DNA of 64,000 bases from DASRDZ01 sp035652335 (GTDB lineage: Bacteria; Chloroflexota; Dormibacteria; Aeolococcales; Aeolococcaceae). The stretch lies in the NCBI GenBank assembly GCA_035652335.1, contig DASRDZ010000077.1:23656-87655 (forward strand), in the 5' to 3' direction. The notes below the pieces were generated by a model, which was not told where the DNA came from, did no database searches, and saw only the letters and a program-made list of their open reading frames with translations. Shown here one piece after another: positions 34,832 through 42,887 of the stretch. Position 1 is the first letter of the stretch. Every line of letters begins with the position of its first letter. A program made the translations under genes and the position numbers.

Positions 34832-36625
34832 TCAGCGCGTCCGGGTCGCGCGCGCGATGGCGCGGCCCGCCGCCAGTGCGGCACCCGCCGCGACCGAGGA
34901 CGCCCCGCCCACGGCGACGGCGCCGGTGTTCGGCAGGGCCGGTCCGGCCGGCGCGGCCGCGGCGGGTTGCGCCGCCGGTGACACCCCGCTCAGCGCCTTG
35001 ACCACCTCGTCCGCCGCGCGATACCCGGACTCGACGGCGCCGTCCATGTAGCCGTTCCAGCGCACCGCGGTCTCCGTCCCCGCCCAGTGCACCAGGCCGA
35101 CCGGCGCGCGCAGCGCGGTGCCGTACTCGGTGAGCGCGCCGCTCATGGGATGACCGACCGGTCCGCCCGCGCTGAACGGCTCCAGGTTCCAGAGCGCCTC
35201 GTAGTAGCCGTTGATGCCGCCGAGCGGCTGCAGCGCCTGCGGGCCGAAGTAGTTGGCCAGGTCGCTGATGACCTGCTGGTAGCGCTCCTGCCGGCTGCGC
35301 GTCTGCCAGGTGCGCGCCTCGTCGGCCTCGATGAAGCCGAGGATGGCGCCGGGCTGCACGTTCGACGACTGGTCGTCGGGATACGGCGTGTTGTCGAAGG
35401 TGGCACGGACTGCGCCGCTGTCGCTGGTGACCTGTCCCGCCAGGCCGGCGTCGCGCCAGAAGGGACGGGGATAGAGCACGTTGACCTTGAGGATGCTGGC
35501 CATGAACCAGCGCTGGGTGAGCTGGTCGCGCAGGTACCCGCCCAGCGAGGCCAGCGACGGCTCGTACACGATGCGTCCCGCCAGCGCGGGCGGCAGCGCG
35601 ACGACGGCGTGCTTCGCGGAGACGCTGAAGCCGTCGCCCGACGCGGTGACGGTGCCGTTGCCCTGGGTGATCCGGCGAACCGGCGCGTTGAGCACCAGGC
35701 CGCTGCCCAGGTCGTTGGCGACGCGGATGGCGATCTCCTGGCTGCCGCCGATGAAGCGGCTGTCCTGCGCGCCGTCGGCGGTGTCGATGAGGTTGTCGAG
35801 GCTGCCCGCCGACGCGATGTAGAAGAGCAGCTGCAGCATCGAGATCTCGCGCGGCTCGACGCTGAGCACCGCCTGCAGTGCGAGCGTCACCAGGTGGTTG
35901 GTCGGGGATTCCGGGTCCTGCCCCTGTGGCACCAGGACCCGGCGCATCCACGACTCCACCGTCTCGCCGTCCAGCTTGGCGGCGTTCTGCGCCGTCCAGG
36001 GCGCGTCGGCCGGCACCTGCGCCGCCATCTGGTTGAGCAGGCCGAGGGCCAGGCCCGCGTTGGCCGAGCTGGGGTCGGGCGGGATGCGCGTGCTGCTGCT
36101 GTACGGCACCGCCTGGCCCTGCACGAAGTTGACGTAGTTGCCGTTGTTGTACGTCTTGAAGGTGCCCACGCCGACCTCCCTGGCCAGCGCCAGGATGCGG
36201 TCCTGCGGGTTGTACACGGCCTGGTTGGGCAGGCTGGCGGTGGCGGGCTCGTCGGGCAGCGGGCCGACGAACTGGCCGCCCATCTCGACGACGCGGCCTG
36301 GATAGCCGTTGGCGGCGAGGTCCTGGTTGCGGGTGCGACCGCCGACGCGATCGCGCGCCTCCAGCACCACGACGCCGAGACCCTTCGCGCGCAGCCGCCG
36401 CGCGGCGCTGAGCCCGGCGAAGCCGGCGCCGATCACCACCACGTCGGTGCTGGTGCTGCCCGACGGCGCGGTGACGGCGTTGGGGTAGTCCGCCTGGGTG
36501 GACGCTGCGGCGGCCAGGGTGCGCAGCGGCTGCAGCGCGACGCCGGCACCGGCCATGGCCATGCCGCCCAGCATCGCGCGCCGCGACAGGCGCGGGCCGA
36601 AGGGGCGCGAGCCCGATGCAGTCAT
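34832..36625 (-). CDS. Tat-exported flavin amine oxidase with LPNTG sorting-like tail
   Basis: 597 residues. The N-terminus carries a twin-arginine signal (LSRRAMLGGMAM), followed by the FAD motif VVVIGAGFAGLSAARRL (about 62-78), EARDRVGGRT and a C-terminal VHWAGTETAVRWNGYMDGA flavin segment, as in monoamine oxidases. At 564-568 is LPNTG, followed by a weakly hydrophobic stretch and a basic tail, the layout of a sortase signal. It should fold with FAD in the cytoplasm, cross by Tat and may be wall-anchored. ATG 36625 was fixed by the signal peptide; the frame continues far upstream as a shadow. A TetR-type operator lies 32 bp upstream. Confidence 0.9.
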   Translation of the reverse strand: MTASGSRPFGPRLSRRAMLGGMAMAGAGVALQPLRTLAAAASTQADYPNAVTAPSGSTSTDVVVIGAGFAGLSAARRLRAKGLGVVVLEARDRVGGRTRNQDLAANGYPGRVVEMGGQFVGPLPDEPATASLPNQAVYNPQDRILALAREVGVGTFKTYNNGNYVNFVQGQAVPYSSSTRIPPDPSSANAGLALGLLNQMAAQVPADAPWTAQNAAKLDGETVESWMRRVLVPQGQDPESPTNHLVTLALQAVLSVEPREISMLQLLFYIASAGSLDNLIDTADGAQDSRFIGGSQEIAIRVANDLGSGLVLNAPVRRITQGNGTVTASGDGFSVSAKHAVVALPPALAGRIVYEPSLASLGGYLRDQLTQRWFMASILKVNVLYPRPFWRDAGLAGQVTSDSGAVRATFDNTPYPDDQSSNVQPGAILGFIEADEARTWQTRSRQERYQQVISDLANYFGPQALQPLGGINGYYEALWNLEPFSAGGPVGHPMSGALTEYGTALRAPVGLVHWAGTETAVRWNGYMDGAVESGYRAADEVVKALSGVSPAAQPAAAAPAGPALPNTGAVAVGGASSVAAGAALAAGRAIARATRTR

Positions 36626-36656
36626 GCCGAACCTCTTCCTTCGCCTCGGCGCTGAG

Positions 36657-36674
36657 TGGTCAGCGCTCTGACCA
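36657..36674. promoter_or_regulatory. TetR-type operator upstream of the amine oxidase
   Basis: TGGTCAG and CTGACCA flank CGCT, a perfect 7-bp palindrome 32 bp before ATG 36625 and 53 bp after the tetR stop. The same half-site and spacing occur at 37377-37400, upstream of tetR itself. Confidence 0.75.
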
Positions 36675-36726
36675 GATGCGGCGGGATGATAGCACGCGGT
36701 TCCGCGCCGGGCCAGCGCCCGTGCGG

Positions 36727-37359
36727 CTACGCGGCGCTGAGGGCGGCGACGAAGAGGCGGGTGAGCTCCTCGACGAGGAGCCGTGCCGGCGGGCGGCGCC
36801 GGGCGGTGGCCTGCCAGTGCACGATCAGCCGGTCGAGGGCGCCGACCAGGGCGACCGCGGTCAGCTCGTGGTCGCGGCGCGGCGCCAGGCCGCGCGCGGC
36901 GATGGCGTCCGCCTCGGCGGCGATCAAGGTGGCGAAGCGGTTCATCCAGGTATGGCGCCGCCGCTCCACCGTCGCGCTGATGCCGACCACCTCGACGTAG
37001 GCGATCCGCGCCCACCGCGGGTCGGCGGTCATGGCGCCGACGAAGGCGCCGAGCGCGGTGCGCACACGCTGCACGACGTCGTCCTGCGACGCCGTGGCGA
37101 GCGCGTCGAGGACGGCGTCCTGGGCGCGGCGCATGGCGATGTCGTGGAGCAGCACGAGCAGGCCCTCGCGGCCGTCGACCAGCTCGTAGAAGTTGCGCGT
37201 GGAGATGGCGGCGGTGGCGCAGATCTCCTCGATCGACGTGTTCAGGTAGCCGCGTCGGGCGAAGAGGTCGAGCCCGGCCTCGATGAGGCGCTGGCGGCGC
37301 TCCTCCTGGCGCTCGACGGCCGACTGCCCGCGGTACAGACGGCCGGTTGTGGCAGGCAT
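36727..37359 (-). CDS. TetR-family transcriptional regulator
   Basis: 210 residues with an N-terminal HTH (ERRQRLIEAGLDLFARRGYLN and TSIEEICATAAISTRNFYELVDG) and an all-helical ligand domain. ATG 37359 was chosen because a TATCAT hexamer lies 7 nt before it, giving a leaderless mRNA. Operators sharing the half-site TGGTCAG lie before this gene and before the amine oxidase, so it probably controls itself, the amine oxidase and the divergent propeller protein. Confidence 0.9.
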   Translation of the reverse strand: MPATTGRLYRGQSAVERQEERRQRLIEAGLDLFARRGYLNTSIEEICATAAISTRNFYELVDGREGLLVLLHDIAMRRAQDAVLDALATASQDDVVQRVRTALGAFVGAMTADPRWARIAYVEVVGISATVERRRHTWMNRFATLIAAEADAIAARGLAPRRDHELTAVALVGALDRLIVHWQATARRRPPARLLVEELTRLFVAALSAA

Positions 37360-37366
37360 GACCGCG

Positions 37367-37372
37367 ATGATA
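37367..37372 (-). promoter_or_regulatory. -10 hexamer of leaderless tetR mRNA
   Basis: On the minus strand TATCAT is followed by 7 nt and the tetR ATG. The operator 37377-37400 lies just upstream of it, where a bound dimer would block polymerase. Confidence 0.5.
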
Positions 37373-37376
37373 CGGT

Positions 37377-37400
37377 ATCTGGTCAGGATGCGGACCAGAT
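37377..37400. promoter_or_regulatory. TetR-type operator between tetR and the propeller gene
   Basis: ATCTGGTCAG and CGGACCAGAT flank GATG; ten-base arms with one mismatched pair. Arms and spacer agree with the operator at 36657-36674. It overlaps ATG 37388 of the divergent secreted protein. Confidence 0.75.
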
Positions 37401-38692
37401 TGTGGAAGGCTGTGCTGCTGCTGGTGGCGTGCTCGCTGTCGCTGCTCTCCGCGCAACCCTCGCGGGCGCAGACGGCGTGGACCACCACCGTCTTCGCCAT
37501 GGTCTCCGCGCCCGGCTATCCGGCGATGGCGTACGTCAGCCCGTGGAACGACGTCTACGAGGGGACCTACGACAACCCCACGGGAAGCAGCGCGCCGTCG
37601 CAGGTCTTCGCGTGGTCCGCGGACGGTCGCGCGATCGGGAGCTGGACGGTGCCGGGGGAGAACCTCTCCGGCCCGCACGGTGTGCAGGTGGCCACCAGCG
37701 ATGCGCGGGGACGCCTGGTCCTGCTCGAGCTCGGCCCGCCCAGCGCCCTGCTGCTCGACACGCGAACGGGAAGCTTCACGCGCTACGCAACCTTCGCGGA
37801 CCTGGCGCCGTGCGCCTCGGGGCAGACGAGCGGCTGCTCCCCCACCGTGCAGGACCTCGCACCCGAGCCTGACTACGCCGTGTGGGGTGCGGACGGCAGC
37901 CTCTACGTCAGCGACTACCAGCAGGGCCTCATCTGGCGCGTGCCGCCGGGCGGCGGCGCGGCGCAGGTGTGGCTCGCCGACGCGCGTCTCGACGGCGAGC
38001 AGTTCGGCACCGCGGGGCTGGCGCTCACCGCCGACCACCGCACCATGCTCATCGCGCAGGGCAGCTCGGCCGGCGGAGCCGCCGGCGATCCGTCGACGGG
38101 GCGGCTCTATGCGGTGTCGATCAACGCGGACGGCACGCCGGGGCCGCTGCGGCAGCTGTGGGAGAGCCGCCCCGCCGATGCGCCGGACGGCATCGCCGTG
38201 GCGGCGTCGGGCGACGTCTACATCGCGTTGGTGAGCCCGAGCGCCAACCAGATCGTCGAGCTGGCGCCCGACGGCACAGAGATCACGCGGTACCCGTCGG
38301 TGCCGGCGGCGGGCGAGAACGGCTCGGCGGTGCCGTTCGACGACCCGTCGAGCGTGCGCTTCCTCGGCACCGGGATCCTGGTCGCCAACCAGAGCTACGT
38401 CGCCGGCGACGCGCAGCACTGGGCGGTGCTCGACGTGCAGGTGGGTGAGACGGGGCTTGCGGAGTACATCCCGCCCGACGCCGGCGTCGCGGCGGTCGCG
38501 CCTGCCGCGTCGCCGCAAGCCGTTGCGGCGTCGAACGGCGGGGCGCGGAATGCGGCGGCCACCCCGGCGCTGCCGGACACGGCCGCGGGCGCGGCCTCCG
38601 GTGGTGCACCGGCGGTGCTGCTCCTCCTCACCCTGTTCCTGCTGCTTCCGGCAGCAACTCGCCATCGCCGCGCCCGCCGTGTTCGACGCTGA
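37388..38692 (+). CDS. Secreted beta-propeller (SMP-30/NHL-like) with LPDTA tail
   Basis: 434 residues. A clear signal peptide (MRTRLWKAVLLLVACSLSLL, cleaved near SRAQ) leads into repeated propeller blades such as GADGSLYVSDYQQGLIWRV and AVAASGDVYIAL. At 395-399 is LPDTA, then a Gly/Ala linker, a hydrophobic helix and a final cluster of Arg, the layout of a sorting signal with A in place of the last G. ATG 37388 sits inside the operator; 37367 or 37358 would add an Arg-rich lead. It is divergent from tetR and probably co-regulated with the amine oxidase. Confidence 0.8.
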   Translation: MRTRLWKAVLLLVACSLSLLSAQPSRAQTAWTTTVFAMVSAPGYPAMAYVSPWNDVYEGTYDNPTGSSAPSQVFAWSADGRAIGSWTVPGENLSGPHGVQVATSDARGRLVLLELGPPSALLLDTRTGSFTRYATFADLAPCASGQTSGCSPTVQDLAPEPDYAVWGADGSLYVSDYQQGLIWRVPPGGGAAQVWLADARLDGEQFGTAGLALTADHRTMLIAQGSSAGGAAGDPSTGRLYAVSINADGTPGPLRQLWESRPADAPDGIAVAASGDVYIALVSPSANQIVELAPDGTEITRYPSVPAAGENGSAVPFDDPSSVRFLGTGILVANQSYVAGDAQHWAVLDVQVGETGLAEYIPPDAGVAAVAPAASPQAVAASNGGARNAAATPALPDTAAGAASGGAPAVLLLLTLFLLLPAATRHRRARRVRR

Positions 38693-39347
38693 GCGCGCCG
38701 CCGTCGCCGCGGCCGCCCGCCGCCTCGCCGCCGAGGGCCTGGTCGCCGGCACGGCGGGGAACCTGAGCGCCCGCTGCGGAGACGGCGTGTTCGCCGTCTC
38801 CCCCACCGGCGCCACGCTGGGCACGCTCACCGCCGAGCAGGTCACCGTCGTCGACGCCGGCGGTCGAGTCGCGCACGGCGACTTCGAGCCCACCTCGGAG
38901 CTCGACCTGCACCTCGGCATCTACCGGCGCCACGACGCCGGCGCGGTGGTTCACACGCATGCGCCGATGTCGACGGCGCTGGCCTGCAGCGTCGACGAGG
39001 TGCCCTGCGTGCACTACCAGATGCTGAGCCTCGGCGGAGCCATCCGCGTCGCGCCGTACCACACCTTCGGTTCGGCGGAGCTGGCGCAGGCCGTCGGCGA
39101 CGCGCTGGAGGGACGCCGCGCGGCGCTGCTCGGCAACCACGGTGCCGTCACCTACGGGAAGGACCTCGACGCCGCCGTCGAGGCCACGCTGCTGCTCGAA
39201 TGGGTCTGCGGCGTCTACTGGCGGGCGCGGCTGCTGGCCACGCCGCGCATCCTCGACGACGAGCAGCAGCAGGCGGTGATCCTCGCCGCCATCGAGCGTG
39301 GCTACGGCGCGGTGCGCGCGGTCGGCGACGCGGAGGGACAGCGATGA
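38679..39347 (+). CDS. Class II aldolase/adducin family protein (fuculose/ribulose-phosphate aldolase type)
   Basis: 222 residues from GTG 38679, overlapping the previous gene by 14 nt. Motifs of the family are present: GTAGNLSAR (phosphate site), VSPTGA, zinc ligands in VVHTHAPMSTAL and the LGNHGAVTYG loop. Members cleave sugar phosphates such as fuculose-1-phosphate to dihydroxyacetone phosphate and an aldehyde, or act as epimerases. It is coupled by ATGA to a PfkB kinase, so the pair could phosphorylate and cleave one sugar. The sugar is not known. Confidence 0.88.
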   Translation: MFDAERAAVAAAARRLAAEGLVAGTAGNLSARCGDGVFAVSPTGATLGTLTAEQVTVVDAGGRVAHGDFEPTSELDLHLGIYRRHDAGAVVHTHAPMSTALACSVDEVPCVHYQMLSLGGAIRVAPYHTFGSAELAQAVGDALEGRRAALLGNHGAVTYGKDLDAAVEATLLLEWVCGVYWRARLLATPRILDDEQQQAVILAAIERGYGAVRAVGDAEGQR

Positions 39348-40333
39348 GCGACGGCATGCGGGCGATCACCCTGGGAGCGCACGTCCTCGACGTGCTGGCG
39401 CGCCCGGTGGACGGGATCCCCGAGGGGCAGGGAGGTGCGCTGCTGGACCAGATCCGCGTGGCGCCGGCGGGGACGGCGGGCGGCACCGCGGTGATCCTTG
39501 CCAAGCTGGGCGCCGCGGTGCGCAGCGTGGGCGCGGTCGGCGAGGATGCGCTCGGCGACATGCTGCTCACCCTGCTGCAGCGGTACGGCGTCGACACGTC
39601 GCTGGTGCCTCGTCGCGAGGGTGTGCAGACGTCGGCCAGCGTGCTGCCGATCCGCGCCGACGGCTCGCGCCCCGCGCTGCACGTCATCGGCGCCAACGCC
39701 ACCCTGACGGCGGACGACGTCCCGCTGTCGCTGCTGGACGACGCCACCCACCTCCACGTCGGCGCGCCCGAGCTGCTCGACCCGGACCTGGTGGTGATGC
39801 TGCTCCGCAGCGCGCGGGAGCGCGGCGTCACCACCTCCGCCGACCTGCTCGCGCCCGGCGACTTCCCCGGCATCCTCGACATGGTCGCGCCGGCCATGGC
39901 GTACGTCGACCACCTGCTGCCCAACGACGAGCAGGTGCTCGGCTTCACCGGCAGCGACGACATCGCCGAGGGCTGCCGGAAGCTCCTCTCCCTCGGCGTC
40001 GGCGCCGTCGCCGCCACGTGCGGAGCGGACGGCGCCGTCGTCGTCACCGCCGATGCGGCGCAGCGGGTGCCGGCGTTCGCGGTCGAGGTGGTCGACACCT
40101 CCGGCTGCGGCGACGCCTTCAGCGCGGGCTACCTGCGCGCGCTCGCCCTCCATCGCTCCTTGCGTGACGCCGCAATCCTCGGCTGCGCCACCGCGGCACT
40201 GGTGGCACAGGGCCTGGGCACCGACCACGGCGACTACGACCTCGCCGCCGTGGAGCGCTTCGCCGCCACCGCGCCCGTCCGCGAATCCGCGGCACTCGAC
40301 GGGCGCGGCGCCCGGTCGCGCGTCAGCCCTTGA
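39344..40333 (+). CDS. PfkB-family carbohydrate kinase
   Basis: 329 residues. The N-terminal substrate motif APAGTAGGTAVILAKLGA and the C-terminal signature VVDTSGCGDAFSAGYL, with its catalytic Asp and anion hole, are clear. Ribokinase-type enzymes phosphorylate sugars or nucleosides with ATP. The start overlaps the aldolase stop (ATGA), which indicates a joint pathway. It overlaps the convergent SnoaL-like gene by 11 nt. Confidence 0.92.
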   Translation: MSDGMRAITLGAHVLDVLARPVDGIPEGQGGALLDQIRVAPAGTAGGTAVILAKLGAAVRSVGAVGEDALGDMLLTLLQRYGVDTSLVPRREGVQTSASVLPIRADGSRPALHVIGANATLTADDVPLSLLDDATHLHVGAPELLDPDLVVMLLRSARERGVTTSADLLAPGDFPGILDMVAPAMAYVDHLLPNDEQVLGFTGSDDIAEGCRKLLSLGVGAVAATCGADGAVVVTADAAQRVPAFAVEVVDTSGCGDAFSAGYLRALALHRSLRDAAILGCATAALVAQGLGTDHGDYDLAAVERFAATAPVRESAALDGRGARSRVSP

Positions 40334-40667
40334 CGTAGGAGAGCTTCTCGGCGACCTTGCCGTCGCGGATGCGGAAGACGTCGACGCCGCGGACGTGGCC
40401 GCCATCCCAGCTGTAGCGCCAGAGCTGCACGACGCGGTCGCCCGCGGCGAAGGTCTCCTCGGCGTCGAAGCGCGACGAGGGGTCGGCGAAGATCCCCTGC
40501 CAGGCCTGACGGATCGCCGCAGGTCCGACGACGCGCTCGCCGTCGGGGGCCGGGCTCGTGTTGTCGAAGACGCAGTCGGCGGTGAGGAAGGCGACGGCCG
40601 CGTCGAGGTCGTGCGCCGCCCAGGCCGCCCCGAAGGCCTCGACGACGGCCACGGGATCGTCCGTCAT
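40323..40667 (-). CDS. SnoaL-like / NTF2-fold protein
   Basis: 114 residues typical of the SnoaL-like polyketide-cyclase or ketosteroid-isomerase fold: AVVEAFGAAWAAHDLDAAVAFLTADCVFDNTSP, then a DGGHVRGVDVFRIRDGKVAEKLSYVKG end. GGAG is 8 nt before ATG 40667. Function is not predictable beyond the fold. It is divergent from the bicupin gene across an inverted repeat. Confidence 0.85.
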   Translation of the reverse strand: MTDDPVAVVEAFGAAWAAHDLDAAVAFLTADCVFDNTSPAPDGERVVGPAAIRQAWQGIFADPSSRFDAEETFAAGDRVVQLWRYSWDGGHVRGVDVFRIRDGKVAEKLSYVKG

Positions 40668-40754
40668 GGTGCATCTCCTTGAGCGCCGGGCGCGGCGAGG
40701 CGCGCCGTGAGTGACGCGCGAGCCACATGGTCGGGCCGGCCGGGCGGGTTTGCA

Positions 40755-40779
40755 AACTGTGAATATAGTCATCACAATT
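40755..40779. promoter_or_regulatory. Inverted repeat between SnoaL-like and bicupin genes
   Basis: AACTGTGA and TCACAATT (one mismatched pair) flank a 9-nt AT-rich centre containing TATAGT. It is an AT-rich island in a GC-rich stretch and lies upstream of both divergent genes, so it probably holds promoters and an operator. Confidence 0.5.
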
Positions 40780-40841
40780 ACCTGCTGGCGCCCGCGGGCG
40801 GCCTGGCCGGGTGCGGTTTCGGGGCGGCTGGAGGAGAGCTC

Positions 40842-41753
40842 ATGGCCATCGTGTCCGAGGCAGCGGGACGTGCGATCAGCAGGGGCGTGCGACTCGCCCG
40901 GCTCAAGCCCGGCGGCAAGGACGGCCCGGACGGCGTCGTCCGCGACAGCGACGAGCTCTGCGGCTACCAGTGGAGCGAGCGCTTCCTGCTCGGCTCGCCG
41001 GACGCCCCATGGCGCATGGCCATCCCCGACATCCGCATGCCCGCCAACCAGTTCTGGCCCATGCACTGGCACGACTGCTGGATCGCCGTCGTGGTGCTCG
41101 ACGGCACCGTGCTGATCGGCGACTGGTGGATGACGCCAGGGGACGTGCTGGTCTCGCCCGCCCGGGTCGAGTACGGCCCGGTGCTGAACGGCCCCAAGGG
41201 CTGCCAGCTCCTGGAGATCTTCGCCCAGGACGTGCGCTCAGGCGGCGGCTACGGACCCGAGTTCCACGACCATCCCACCCTCCACCACCGCCAGGCAGCA
41301 GCGAACTTCTCCGCGCGTCCCACCGGGTCGGAGCACAACGTGGGCAACCAGACCACCCCGCTCGCCACCGTCTCGGGCATCGTCACCGGCCACCTGCAGG
41401 GCGGCCAGCGCTTCGACCTCGGTGACGCGGATGATCCCGAGCGCGGCGTCATGCTCGACACCAGGCTCCCGGGCGGCGTCGCCATTCCCCGCCATCAGCA
41501 TCGTGACTGGCGCGGCCTGCTCGTCTGGGACGGCAGCCTGCGCGCCGGCGACGCCGACCTCACCAAGGACGACCTGCTGATCATCGAGCCGGGCGCCGAT
41601 GTTCCCGCGTTCGAGACGGGCCCGCAGGGCGTGCACATCATGGAGTTCGCCAAGACGGCGGCCGGCGTGGCCACCGTGGTGCACAGGCGCGACCTGGACG
41701 ATCCCGCCTACCGCGACGGTCTCGCGGCGATCACGGACGTGGAGGTCGAGTAG
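40842..41753 (+). CDS. Bicupin protein
   Basis: 303 residues after a strong GGAGGAGAG site 4-7 nt before ATG 40842. Cupin 1 holds MHWHDCWIAVVVLDGTVLIGDW and GDVLVSPARVEYGP; cupin 2 holds IPRHQHRDWRGLLVWDGSLR and a DLLIIEPGADVPAFETG strand. His pairs suggest a bound metal. Bicupins include dioxygenases, decarboxylases and isomerases; I cannot choose. The frame is open upstream to 40707, but the ribosome binding site decides the start. Confidence 0.85.
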   Translation: MAIVSEAAGRAISRGVRLARLKPGGKDGPDGVVRDSDELCGYQWSERFLLGSPDAPWRMAIPDIRMPANQFWPMHWHDCWIAVVVLDGTVLIGDWWMTPGDVLVSPARVEYGPVLNGPKGCQLLEIFAQDVRSGGGYGPEFHDHPTLHHRQAAANFSARPTGSEHNVGNQTTPLATVSGIVTGHLQGGQRFDLGDADDPERGVMLDTRLPGGVAIPRHQHRDWRGLLVWDGSLRAGDADLTKDDLLIIEPGADVPAFETGPQGVHIMEFAKTAAGVATVVHRRDLDDPAYRDGLAAITDVEVE

Positions 41754-41792
41754 CCGCGCGGGGCACGGTGGCGGTGATCTCGGCTGCGGAGA

Positions 41793-42080
41793 TCAGCGGC
41801 CGTCCCGCTCCAGGCGCTCCTGGAGCACGACGGTCACGCGCTCTCCTGGCTGCTTGCCGATCGCCCTCTGCAGGTCGGCCTTGATCGGAAGCTTGTGGCG
41901 GCCGTCGCCGAGTGCCATGAAGGAGCTCTGGAAGGCGTGGCCGTCCACCAGGCCGCGCACCTTGACCAGGCCGCGCGTCCCGAAGTACTCGGCCGAGCCG
42001 GGCATGACCACGTAGGTCCAGCCACCCTTGCTCGGGCTCTTCTCCAGGACGGCGTCGAATCGCTTGTCCAGGGTGGTCAT
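41793..42080 (-). CDS. DUF1905 domain protein
   Basis: 95 residues matching the DUF1905 pattern: FDAVLEKSPSKGGWTYVVMPG, then the VKVRGLVDGHAFQSSFMALGDGRHKLPIKADLQRAIGK core and a VVLQERLER end. These small beta-barrel-like proteins often occur with YdeI/OmdA domains; none is adjacent. Function unknown. Confidence 0.85.
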   Translation of the reverse strand: MTTLDKRFDAVLEKSPSKGGWTYVVMPGSAEYFGTRGLVKVRGLVDGHAFQSSFMALGDGRHKLPIKADLQRAIGKQPGERVTVVLQERLERDGR

Positions 42081-42146
42081 GGGGGCTGTCCTCCGCGTGG
42101 CTGCACGTACGCCGTCGATTGTGCAGACGGGCGGTGCTTGGCGAAC

Positions 42147-42824
42147 TCATCGGGCCGAGGCGGCCGCACGGTGCAGGAATCGAAGGCACTCGGAGTCTCC
42201 GAGAAGCTCGAGGCGGCGCCACAGAACCGGGTTGTGCGTCGACTGACTTGCGTGGCAGGCGATGGCACGGTGCTGTCGCTGCCGATCGACGGTCTGACGC
42301 ACGTCCAGCTCAGCGTCGGGACGTCCCACGAACGACGCGCTGAATTCCTCGTTGAGGACCTTCGCCGTGTCCTCGGGCAGCGCCCAGGCCAGGACGTCGA
42401 TCGCTGCTGACCGACCGACCGACACGGCCGCCTCGGTGGCGCGTTGGTGATCGGGATGGCCGGTGATCCCGCCCTCGTCGAAGACCAGGAGCAGGTCGGC
42501 GCCGGCGTCGCGAGCGGTGTGAGCAACGTGCCCGGCGAGCTCGGCGACGGTGATCGTGGCGAGCTGTCCGTCGGCATAGTCGAGCAGGCGAGCCCGCGTG
42601 GCTCCGAGCATCGCCGCCGCCCGTTCGAACTCCTGCGCGCGCACCTCTCGAAGCTCGCCCAAGGTCTCGGACAGGGTCGACGCTTCGCCATGCGTGAAGC
42701 ACAGGATCGACATCTCCGCGCCCGCCGCGCCGAAGGCGTCCAGCACTGCGCCGAGGCCGAAGGATTCGTCGTCGGGATGCGCCACCACGGCGAGGACTCG
42801 CCGATACCCCGAAAGAGCGGACAT
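42147..42824 (-). CDS. PIG-L family deacetylase
   Basis: 225 residues with zinc ligands in VLAVVAHPDDESFGLG and FDEGGITGHPDHQRATEA. It differs from the Mca-like protein at 18159 by shorter loops. Members remove acetyl groups from GlcNAc-linked small molecules or sugars. It is the last native gene before the island boundary at 42890; the intervening 60 bp hold no gene. Confidence 0.88.
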   Translation of the reverse strand: MSALSGYRRVLAVVAHPDDESFGLGAVLDAFGAAGAEMSILCFTHGEASTLSETLGELREVRAQEFERAAAMLGATRARLLDYADGQLATITVAELAGHVAHTARDAGADLLLVFDEGGITGHPDHQRATEAAVSVGRSAAIDVLAWALPEDTAKVLNEEFSASFVGRPDAELDVRQTVDRQRQHRAIACHASQSTHNPVLWRRLELLGDSECLRFLHRAAASAR

Positions 42825-42887
42825 GGCGCAACTCTAGGCGTCCGTCGGGACCCGCCGGGATCGATGATCCGACACGTTGCGGCGGCC

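Noticed and set aside
34832..38920. A 1,362-residue reading of the amine oxidase extended upstream across tetR
   Set aside because: The extension is antisense to the propeller gene and passes through tetR in another frame; the Tat signal at 36625 gives a proper start.
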